This document shows, piece by piece, positions 21,985-31,900 of a DNA stretch of 64,000 bases. Every line of letters starts with the position of its first letter. Positions within the stretch are counted from its first letter, which is position 1. The translations under genes and the position numbers were made by a program. The notes under the pieces are model-generated. The model ran no database searches and was not told the origin of the DNA. It saw only the letters and a program-made list of their open reading frames with translations. This DNA comes from Aspergillus flavus (taxonomy: Eukaryota; Ascomycota; Eurotiomycetes; Eurotiales; Aspergillaceae). The stretch lies in the NCBI RefSeq assembly GCF_009017415.1, contig NC_092406.1, forward strand, positions 3,100,001 to 3,164,000, read 5' to 3'.

Positions 21985-24432
21985 GTATAACGAAGAAGTT
22001 ACCAGGAAATGATAGGTATGAAGTAGGATAATATGGAATTTTGAAACAAAAGGGGACAAGACAATTTCTCCAAGGCCAGCCTGGACAGAGAATAAATGGA
22101 CAAAGGAGGGTAACCGGGTGTTGTTTGGGGTTCGTTGTAGAATGAATTTGAGTATGTCCAGCCGCGCGAATGTTGGATTAATATAGATAAACCCGCGACT
22201 ATAAGCTCAAGGCTAACCAACGTGCCATCACAACCCAAAGAAACTTCGATACCAAAACAGTCTGGCTGCTGGGAATCAGTTGATTCAGTAGCCGCGACGG
22301 GACAGTAGTTAAATTTCGATGCCCCTGACGCAAGCTCGGAAGTACTCAGAGCCAATGACACTGGTTGGTCGTGAGCTCTAAGCGCTGACAAGGCGGATAG
22401 ACGGAGTCGAGAACATTCGCAAAGGGAAAAGTAGAAGAATATCGGTGCTTGCTACAGGAGGTACTGTGCTTTGACTAAGACTTAAAGGAGTGTGGATATG
22501 GTTTGCTCGGTGGAGAGGAACTGGTTATTCAAAAGAGAACATGGAAAAGAGTGGAGAGTCCGGACTCTCGCACTGTGAACAATGACCGCAAGAATATAAG
22601 TCAGTCACAGACTGTGGGCATTGGGGTAGAAAGGTAATCAATCGATCAACAAACGCATAGCTCGACCGGCGCTTATCCATTGAGATCCACCGGCTTTTGC
22701 AATAACCACGTCACGATGTGCATACAAACCCCTGCAAATCACGAAGGGAAAAGGGTAGCCTGAGGCTAGGGGGGAATCAAAACGGTAGCGAAGACGCGAT
22801 GAGATCTGAACATGGTTCCCGGGAGGTCCAATCGACCACTCACGGAGCGGAGACCGGAGCTGAAAATGGCTGAATGGGTATCCTGTACGGAGTACCTGGC
22901 GAACCAAAGACTACTGGGCCTTAGTTGCCCTAGTAGAGAAGCCAAATGGGGCGGGTGGAAAGATGGATCACAACTTTGCAGCTAACCATGCGGTGGTGGA
23001 GAGAAGCGAACCACTTTTGGCTTCCATGGAGACGCTCTCCGACGAATCTGATTGAATGGAAATCCGGAAGAATAAAAAGGGGGTCTGAGTGGCTGGTGAC
23101 AATACCGTACACGATGCTGAGCCACTCGACAACCGTGGGAAGGAAAATATCTGCAAGTGATTCATGGATGATAAGGAAATTTAGACGGAAGCTGAAGATG
23201 AACTACTAATTACTACTACTGCTGCCTTAAATGATACTTGGAAAATTTCTCAGACTGGCCTACTCTCGAGTCATTGTCGCACCAGACCTACAATGCCAGT
23301 CCAGTCAAAAATCTTACGAGGGAATTGAAGATTAATCATTCAGTTACTTTTCTACCTCTAACCAGGTAACGTAAGGGTAGCAGGTTGATTAGTACATTTT
23401 TTTTCTCGCCGATCGCCCTGCTCCACCACCACGTGAGGAACAGGTGCCACGACGCAGGGTATTCCTTACCGTATTGGCCTTACCAGGAGTTGCCGCAACC
23501 AACAGGTGTAGGACGTGATGGTTGAAAGACAGATCAGATCCCATTTTCCTATTGGGAAAAAAAAGGTTTCGTCGTTTGGGGAAGCACCGGATGTAAACAA
23601 AACTCCCATGCTAACATTACGCACCGTCAGCAGACAAGGTTAGAGCTTGCTGAAATCTACCTAACCAATTTGTCAAGATTATTCGCTCCTCACCTGAGCT
23701 AATGGGAATCCTTAAATAGCACTAGGACATGGCCGAAGATCCATCCTCACGGACCAGGCCTCAGCTGAAGGATAGAACAGGCTAAACTTGCTACTAGTCT
23801 AGATATTGAGTCAGTAACATTAGACCACTGGCAATATCGACAATCGACATGGCATTCGTTCAATGAAATCGTCGGGATTTCATTACAGCACTATCTCTCG
23901 TCGAAGCCGGGCGCTACTATTCGGCCGGCCCTTGGATGCTGGGCAACCGACGGTCAACCTAAAGTAAACACCGGGAGACTTTAGGACAATAGCATCCTTT
24001 ATTAATAGTATCAGGGCCTTCAATCTTATTTTTTGACCAATAAGCCATTGCCGTTCGCTCTCCAGCGATGAAATCAATAGCACCCCTAGAGTTGCACAAA
24101 AAAAAAATCATTCGTTGAGCGGCCTTGAAACAGGACAGAAATGAAGAGTAAGAAAAGCATGAATGGAACGCCAAAGAGAACAAAAGAAGGGGGAAGGGCT
24201 ATAGCGTCCAGCGAGTGAACGAATCATATCCGAGTGTCTAGCCTGGGATTGTCGGCGGCTACGCGGCGCTTGCTGCGACATATTTGAAACTCATTTCTTT
24301 AATTTGCAAGAGACCGCTGAGTTTGAAAGCTACCGATCATGATCGAAATATAATAGGCGTCAATATCTGAAAGGCTCTGTGCAATTTGGGGACTTTTGAG
24401 CGAAACAGACAAAAAGAAAAGGAAAAAGGCAA
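21985..24432. other. Long intergenic stretch upstream of the CBM48-like gene
   Basis: About 2.4 kb without a supported gene. It probably holds the missing first exon and 5' leader of the CBM48-like gene. Other content: a TACGGAGTA copy (22886-22894), a CACGTG near 23432, and AT-rich DNA. The 130-codon minus frame at 21999-22391 and smaller frames match nothing I recognise. Confidence 0.5.
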
Positions 24433-25359
24433 TTAGCGAAATGCGTTGCACTTGTCATATTTGCGATTGACAGCGCCGAGGACGCATTTCAAAATTCCGT
24501 CCGCGCTCAACGTCTGACCCTTGTCACCCCTCCATGGCACTGTATCCACGATATCTCGCATGCCCTCATTTTTTGACTTGTGGCCTAGGTCATCATCCAG
24601 CATCTGCAGATATTCCTGTGCGTGTTTGTCATCCCCAATTTGGAAAAACTGGAGGCCAACCTGCCATGGTGTGGCATTGCATTTATCCAACCTTTTGGCG
24701 GCGTTGATGATAACACTTTCCGCATCATCAGTGAACACCCCGTCTGTGATGGTGATGACGTTAAGCGGTTTCACAGTCTCGCTAGGGTCCTTTCCTTTGG
24801 CTGCTATGGCCTCCACGCGACGAAGGTATGGGTCCAGGATTTGGCGCAAACGGCGCCCAGCCGGAGTTGCTCCTTGCGGCTCGACGCCGTAAAAAATCTC
24901 GCGGACATCATCCGCCGTCTTGATGTTAGTATATGCGCCGGTTTTGGGATCAGTTCCACCGTGTTGATAGTTCAAGAAATAGATATCAATACCGTCCTGG
25001 TCATGTGCGGTACAAACGGGCGCGATGGCGGCAATAGCATCTGCAGCCTCGTTCCAGCGACTCCCCCTCATGCTACCGCTGTCATCCACCAGAAATACTG
25101 TATCAAATTCGCGCAGGAAGGAGTAAGGCGAATCTCCAGATGACGAAGCCCTGGGTGCCGAAGCATTTGAAGGTTGCTGTGGTGTGTATGGAGGAGGGGA
25201 CCAGAGATCGGGATTCCCTGCTTGAACAGGTGCACTTTTTGCGTGCATATTGGTTGTAACCTGTCGACGTCGATCGTGATGTCGATCGTACATTGATGCA
25301 GTACTAGACCGGTTGCGAGACCCGGAATAGCTTCGGACTCGTGAATGATGGTTGCCCAT
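24433..25359 (-). CDS. VWA-domain protein with an N-myristoylation-type N-terminus
   Basis: A single exon of 308 residues. The first true ATG gives MGNHHSRVRSYSGS; an earlier in-frame TTG is not a likely start. Gly2 and Ser6 fit the N-myristoylation consensus, suggesting membrane attachment. A basic, disordered stretch and a PPYTP motif precede a von Willebrand A domain with a complete MIDAS start (FLVDDSGSMRGSRW at about residues 88-101) and a later ITITDGVF. The sequence FLNYQHGGTDPKTGAY ... GVEPQGATPAGRRLRQIL is typical of a fungal intracellular VWA family. VWA domains bind partners through a metal ion; no enzyme activity is expected. The partner is unknown. Confidence 0.85.
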   Translation of the reverse strand: MGNHHSRVRSYSGSRNRSSTASMYDRHHDRRRQVTTNMHAKSAPVQAGNPDLWSPPPYTPQQPSNASAPRASSSGDSPYSFLREFDTVFLVDDSGSMRGSRWNEAADAIAAIAPVCTAHDQDGIDIYFLNYQHGGTDPKTGAYTNIKTADDVREIFYGVEPQGATPAGRRLRQILDPYLRRVEAIAAKGKDPSETVKPLNVITITDGVFTDDAESVIINAAKRLDKCNATPWQVGLQFFQIGDDKHAQEYLQMLDDDLGHKSKNEGMRDIVDTVPWRGDKGQTLSADGILKCVLGAVNRKYDKCNAFR

Positions 25360-27169
25360 AATCAAGTATGGAGTGACTGCGGGCAGATGTTAACAAATAC
25401 GGCTGAGGATTGGGAGATGGTAGTTGTTGTCAATACACTCGTATGATTCGTGTATATGCAAAGGATGACGTTTGTAGATGAGGTAAGTAGTAGTAATGGT
25501 TGTTGTTGCTGTAGTGATCATTCATGGAACCACATCTCAGATGGAAGGACGTATATTAATTTATAAAACAATCATTGAATAATAAGAAATGGGAGATTCC
25601 TGTCAGGTGTTACATCCAATGAGTGACCCAATTTCTTAGAAATGTCTCCCATCCAATCCTATAAAGATATCGTTGACATTTCCGCGGTTCTGGAACAGTG
25701 AATGGAATCGCTTGACAAGCTAGGCTGACTGCGACTTCCCCGCCAGTTCGGTAATAAGTAAGAAAACCCAAGAATTCCTAAGGCGGAAACAAGGCAGCTT
25801 CCTCTTGTCACACATACAAACCCAAGATGCATGTTTCCACATGTCAAAGCTAGTTCAATCCCCATAACAATTTGAACCGCGATGAAGCATAAGGCACAAT
25901 TCCAGTGGAACATCCCTATGGGGCAGTGGTGCCCCGATCCCACAATTACATACTTTGCCCTACGTTGACCCAGCACCGCCATTGGAGGCAAGGGATGCAC
26001 CCTATGATAACAATGCATATATTCCGTATGGGTTAGAGTTAATTTGCACCGAGGAAAAGAGGGTACTAAATAGTACTAGGACCAAAGGAAACGGTGTACA
26101 GCCTGTAAGGCGCAGCACGATAGTCATACCTTAGGCATCCGTGCACTGCCCCGTTCGGTTTCTTGTACGACATACAGTTGGTCGTACCAGCAAACGCGAG
26201 TGTGGAGAGTTTTGTAAGGCAATGAGTTAGATAAGGCTATATTCTGTTGAAGAAAGATAAAAGAAAAGAAAATGGGTTTGTAACCTATAACAGAGTGTAT
26301 GTAAATTAGTTACATCGACTGAGGTTATAGGAACACAGGTGCAATGTAGTATCCTCCAGCCATAGTTCAAGAAGTTTTCCTAGTGGAACGATCAAATGGA
26401 CTCAAAGATATCCAAAGACTCTAAATCACCTAAGTCTGAGATTCAATACGCATCTATGGCAATATGGCAAATTTGAACGGTGCAAAGAGCTGTTCTTTCC
26501 GCAAAAGACAATCTCCACGCTAGGATTTACTGCCCCAAACTTCAAAGACATGGCGTCTTCTACTTCACTGGTCTATTCTACTTATCTATAAAGTGAAAAT
26601 CTCTAGAGAATACTTGTTACCTTTTGACTAAGTTTATGCTAAATAGCTTAAGTATGACTAAGTAGATAGGAAGCCCTGTTCTCCTTACTCTATGGGCACA
26701 TATACTAGAGAGTTGAGCATTAGGTATATAGGAAAATGAAATAACTCTGTACAGCATCAGATAACGCTGTCACAAGAGAGCAATAATCAGGCTGAATGAT
26801 GCTGACCGTGATAATCGTGATGCAAAAACCAGTTCACGCCATTGTTGAAAGTCTTTCGGGCGCGGGCAGTACCTCAAATGTCCTTACTCGGTCGGCCTCA
26901 TTGATGACCTCAATACCTGGCCAACCATTCTATGAGTGGTATACTCTGGAAGTTGCGCAGGTGACGTACATACAAATGCTAATGTCGATGTATTCGTTAT
27001 GTTTGTAAATGACTACGAACGCCTTGAGTACGAACAATAGTTGGATATGGCTGAAGTATATGTGTCGAAACCTTTTAGTAATCTTTATTCTGGAATTAGA
27101 ATTCATTTGGCAACTAGATTTCGAAATTACTCACAAAATGGATCAGCCAGGCTAGGAATAACCCCCGAA
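25360..27169. other. 1.8 kb without a recognisable gene
   Basis: AT-rich sequence with many stops in all frames. A 119-codon minus frame (26018-25659) starts with ATG and has hydrophobic and Cys-containing stretches, but nothing supports it as a gene. (GTT)/(TTG) runs lie near 25497-25512. No terminal repeats or transposase-like frame were seen, though a degraded mobile element cannot be excluded. Confidence 0.5.
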
Positions 27170-28207
27170 TCAGCATAACAATGTTATATACTCCCCAACG
27201 AGACCAAACAAGCATAACAATGCGGCGTGATCGCTCCAAGGTGGAGTGTCTTCCATGGGTGAAATCGGGGATTTGCGGTGGTCCATGGGGGGGTTCTGCG
27301 CTCCCTCCAATATGCTTAATCTTTGTGGCTCTAGCGTCTTTATATCAGGAGGTTTTAGTCCGACAATCAGAATCTTGTCCATCCGATTTGGAGGGAAAGG
27401 TTGTTCCCCATCAGTCCCCCACGTATATCCAGGTGCTTCGGGATGAAGGACAGTCCATACATCTGTCAAGCCATTGCTTTCAAGGAGAGTGGCGTCTTCC
27501 TCGAGAACTGGGTTAAAGTCGCCGGCAACTAGCCCGCAGCCTGCGCTACGCAAGAAGGAGGAGATAATGGATATCTGTCGGGGGCGGTGAGAAGGTTTGA
27601 TAGGCAGGGAGTCCAGGTGCACATTAACAAGCCGTACTCGCGTGGGAGACCGCTCTCTCCCAAATGAAACAAAAATATCGCAGCACAGCGCATCACGGTC
27701 AAAGTGACTGGGATACGCTACCCTCCAAACCGGCCCTAAAGCAGTTGATGCAAAGCGTGCTTTGGAGAGTAAGGTAATAGTCGCAAAGGATTGTTTGCCC
27801 CATGCGGTATCATCTTGCTCGCTTGAAATCCAGGATCTACGGATGCGCTCGTCCTTGAGAATCTGCTGCAATGCTGCCTTTGACACTTCCTGCAGAAAGA
27901 CAATACGAACCCCAGGATCTAGTTGAGTAACGAACGTGATGATATCTGTAACGCGATCCTCTGTGCGGGCAGATGTTGCGTCGATATTCCATGTTAGCAA
28001 TACCAGATCCGATGGTTCATCATCATCACGCGGTGGCTCCGTATGGTCACGGGTGTCATTATCGGTGATTGCAACCCACTGTTGGAGAGATAGATGGAAA
28101 TGATGCCACGATTGGAATTTAGGATACCATTTAGAATCCGCAGTGGGGAGTGGTGTTTCATGCGTCCAGGACAGCAGACTGGCCCTTGCACGGGCGTAGA
28201 AATTCAT
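27170..28207 (-). CDS. Endonuclease/exonuclease/phosphatase protein, TDP2-like
   Basis: A single exon of 345 residues from the ATG at 28207 (a GTG two codons earlier is not a likely start). The metal-dependent EEP core is visible in order: LLTWNID (about residue 70), IVFLQEVS, LVNVHLDSLPIKPSHRPRQ, GLVAGDFNPV, NRMDKILIVG and WSDHAALL. TWN, LQE, GDFN and SDH match the four signature blocks of tyrosyl-DNA phosphodiesterase 2, which removes 5'-tyrosyl adducts left by topoisomerase II and can unlink VPg from picornaviral RNA. In fungi, related proteins are mostly uncharacterised. It is divergent from the DDX60-like helicase. DNA or RNA as substrate cannot be told from sequence. Confidence 0.82.
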   Translation of the reverse strand: MNFYARARASLLSWTHETPLPTADSKWYPKFQSWHHFHLSLQQWVAITDNDTRDHTEPPRDDDEPSDLVLLTWNIDATSARTEDRVTDIITFVTQLDPGVRIVFLQEVSKAALQQILKDERIRRSWISSEQDDTAWGKQSFATITLLSKARFASTALGPVWRVAYPSHFDRDALCCDIFVSFGRERSPTRVRLVNVHLDSLPIKPSHRPRQISIISSFLRSAGCGLVAGDFNPVLEEDATLLESNGLTDVWTVLHPEAPGYTWGTDGEQPFPPNRMDKILIVGLKPPDIKTLEPQRLSILEGAQNPPMDHRKSPISPMEDTPPWSDHAALLCLFGLVGEYITLLC

Positions 28208-28931
28208 GTTCACAGTGGTTGTTATTGATGGAGAAGAGGGGAAGTCTGCAGCCCGTTTGAACTACCGGTAGTACGGTACACTACCAAAAAGAACACTTAT
28301 CTGGTTAGGATCTCCAGAAAATACGATAGAGCTGAGATAAGACTGGAAGAAGATGACTGATTCAACTGTCTAAGAGACAAAGCAAGCCTTTATACGGCTG
28401 TGCGTCAGGTGACCGCTTAGGGGTACTTGCATTCTTGGATTTAAGACAAACGTACAAAAGCTAGGAATATGTGAGAGCGTTGAATCTTCCAGTAGAGGCC
28501 CAATCGCTTGTATTATCGGGTATGGCTATAGATTAAGTGCTTCTGACTACGAAGATTGCAATGCCTCTTTCTAATTCAGTTGCATATCGCTAGGCGCAGT
28601 AAATTTCATTGTGGAATTCTACTAGGGGTTCGCACCGTCAGCCTTGTGCTTGAGTGCCACCCTGGTCAACTCAGGCCCTATCTGTGGATTTTGACGGCGT
28701 GCAATACACAGAATGACGAGGTAGTACTAGTACCTAATGATATTCGACCAAGCGTACTCCACGTGATCCTTTTTGCATTCATTTCCATGTCCAGCCTTGT
28801 CTAACCCCTCCTCCCCGCTCCACACTGCCTTGTGAGCCCTGCAGCAGTCAAGGCTATATAGTCATCGACGTTTACCTTCTTGGATAGACTCACTGCTGTT
28901 GCCTGTTACGATACTTGCGCGAGATATCGAA
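28208..28931. promoter_or_regulatory. Shared divergent promoter region (TDP2-like / DDX60-like)
   Basis: 724 bases between two start codons pointing away from each other. I see no gene in it. Small plus-strand frames (28556-28804) are not supported. The segment must hold both promoters and leaders. Confidence 0.6.
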
Positions 28932-31900
28932 ATGATAGACACTCAAAAGCTTCACAAATGGTATGTGTAGCGACAAGATGCACGAATAGATCTGGTACCT
29001 TGTTGTTTTATATGTATCCTGAATAACGTTGAATAGGTACAACGGCCTCTATTCTCGTACATTGGACCTTGTTGGCGACTATGCTGGAGATGAGCTCTTC
29101 ATCCTTGAAGGAGACTCTTTGCTCCTGCATTGCTTTTCAGATGACCAGATAGACTTTACCAATGGTTTCCAGCTACTCCATGCGACATACCTGGTGGAGA
29201 AATTTCTGGCACAACTCCACCAACGGAAGTGTAATTTTCATATAGCCTTCTTCAAGAAGCATGCTTATGGTTGCATCCCTCCGGATGTTTCTAGGAAGCT
29301 ATGGCCAAAATATCGCCTTGCACGTGAAGCTATCCTCCATCATCTATTGCAAAACCTTCCAATTACGCTTTCATCTATGAGAATCGGGTACTTCGAGACC
29401 TACGAGTGTGAGGAGTTTGAAAGATATCTTGTCTCGGTAGATCCGTACTTCTTAATGTGCCATGATGGAGCATCCTCAGGGGCACATGCCGGGAGACGTC
29501 CAGGGTTGACGTTAGAGAATCTTGAGTTGTCATCATCAGATGATGATTCAAATCCCTCGGACGTTGAAGAGCCAGGGAGCGAGATAGCTACCAGGGAAAC
29601 TGGCGTTATGTTTCGGTCTATGATACACCATTTCATTTGTCGGGGATACAATATCTCACTGATAAACAGCTTGGAGTGCCGGGACACGAAAGTAAGTTTT
29701 GTAACTATCTGTAGATATACTGAAGATTGACAATGTCAGGTAATGGCGATGATAGTGGAGGATTCTGCGGACCGTGCGAGACAACTCTATAAACCGGAAG
29801 CAGCAACTACCGAAGATTCTTCTTCGTCATCGAAGTCAGCTCTCGAAGTAGAAATGATTCCTGAAACCGCGGTGCTGCATGAGAACGCCGGAGCTCAGAG
29901 TGTCATGCAACCTATTGTCACTGTCGGTATGGTTCCGACGCTCACTGATCAAGCAGTGAGTGAAGGGCTATCCGAAAAGTTGCTCAGACTAATCAGTTCT
30001 CGGTCAAACCTATACGTGACACAGCGTGATATTATTTCCATTTTAGCAGTTAGCGTCATGTTCAAATTGCGATACATCTGCAGCGGCAATAGTGTTCTGG
30101 CGGCACGCTCCCTTCTGCTACACGCAATCATTCTACGCGAATGCAAGCTGGATGAAAGGACCAATAGCCCCCCGAGAATCGCAACTGGTGGAACCTTTAT
30201 GGAATGTTACAGTAATGTAGTGCTTGGCATGCTCACCTCAACTTGGTGGCAAGGATTCGCCGCAAATATACACTGTGACATAGGGGACATGATAGACGGA
30301 AGACTATTCCAACAGACTCTGAGAGCACTTCTGCAGCCTAGCTACCGACATAGCTTTTCTCCAACGGTGTTATCGCAACTTGAAGTCTTCGAGTCGCTCG
30401 TTAAAGACCTCTGTGAAGTGGATCTAGGATTTGAGCAGCGTCTCGGCTTTAACATAACAACCCGAGCCAGTAAATGCTGTACTGGATCAGAGCGCCCTGC
30501 GGGCAAAACAGCAAGATTGAAGGATTGCAAGAGCAATGAACAGAGTAATATTCCAATTGCGGTGTTACCGTTCAGCAATCCCGTATTAGATCCGCATCTG
30601 AGCCCTGTGTCTCTTGCCATCGACCACTCTGCTGGCAACTTGGTTGACGTCGCGATATCAAGAATATCGGAGGAACTTAGTCACTGGCATAATCACAGAA
30701 AGACGCTAGACACAAAGACTATCCATAAATTAACAGGATGGCAGCTTCGACGTAATCAGTTCTTCATGGCCGAAATGAGACAATATGCTGCCAGTCTTAC
30801 GAATTCCACAGGGGGCATCTTGAAGCCAGAGACAGTATTTGTTCAATCCGAAAACAACAACCAACACAGGCAAATACAGACGTCGAGATCTGGCATGAAT
30901 GATGGGCTTGAGGGCTTACAGTTAACAAAGAATCGTTCTACGCAAAAAAGCTCTCGTTCTAAAATTAGGCCTTCATCAGTTAGGGATCAAGCAGCAGCTC
31001 AGCAGTTGATAAAACGAGATGAGGCGATTAGCAGACACTGGAAATCATGGCGAGTCAAGATTCTGGAGCTCGACCAGGAGCACAACTACGCTGCACGTTA
31101 TGTGAAACTCAAACAGTACCTGCAAGCTCTCTCGAATGATAAAAGAAGTGCCATAGAATCAGAGGTTTTGACTTATGGGCTCAGCACATTAGTTGTTTTA
31201 TGGATAGATAAGTGCAGCAGCAACAAAAGAGATCGCTCCATGTCAGTTGCAGCACTTATTTGGGCCACGACCTGTGAAATTGCGAGGAAAAAACATGATG
31301 TAACTGAGGACATAGCCAAGTGCTTACAGGGCACTATAAGCAAACTTGGCCTTCCGGCTGTGGAGATCTCAGCTCGAAGCAAACGACCACTTTCCTTTCA
31401 GTTTGCAGCAATTACCTCCACTAAAGTTGATGTCAACATCGGTTTATCTACACTCGAATTTCAATTAACTCAAGCTGGGCCATACCTTGATCGGAGTATG
31501 GGCTCCGCACCAGATCCTCGTGTTTATGACTTTGAGCCCGATAAATGGCAACGGGAGATCTTGGACCAAATCGATGCAAGAAAGAGTCTCTTCGTGGTGG
31601 CCCCGACAAGCGCAGGAAAAACATTTATTTCGTAAGTTATCCCATTATCATCTATCTTGTCTATGTCATTGTCGAGTCTTATGGAGATATTGCTAACCTA
31701 AATTGCCAGTTTCTATGCAATCAAGCAAATCTTGGAGGACGATAATGAAGGAGTCATTGTCTATGTCGCCCCTACGAAGGCTCTTGTCAATCAAATTGCC
31801 GCCGAAGTCCAGGCAAGGTTCTCTAAAAACTTCAAAGAGACTGGGAAGTCCGTATTGGCGATTCATACGCGTGATTACCGCATCAATAATCCGACTGGGT

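Noticed and set aside
21999..22391. 130-codon minus-strand frame upstream of the CBM48-like gene
   Set aside because: It is in a frame that does not join the CBM48-like exons and has no recognisable motif; the region is more likely leader or promoter.
25659..26018. 119-codon minus-strand frame with hydrophobic segments
   Set aside because: ATG start but no family resemblance and no splice or promoter support, in a stop-rich stretch.
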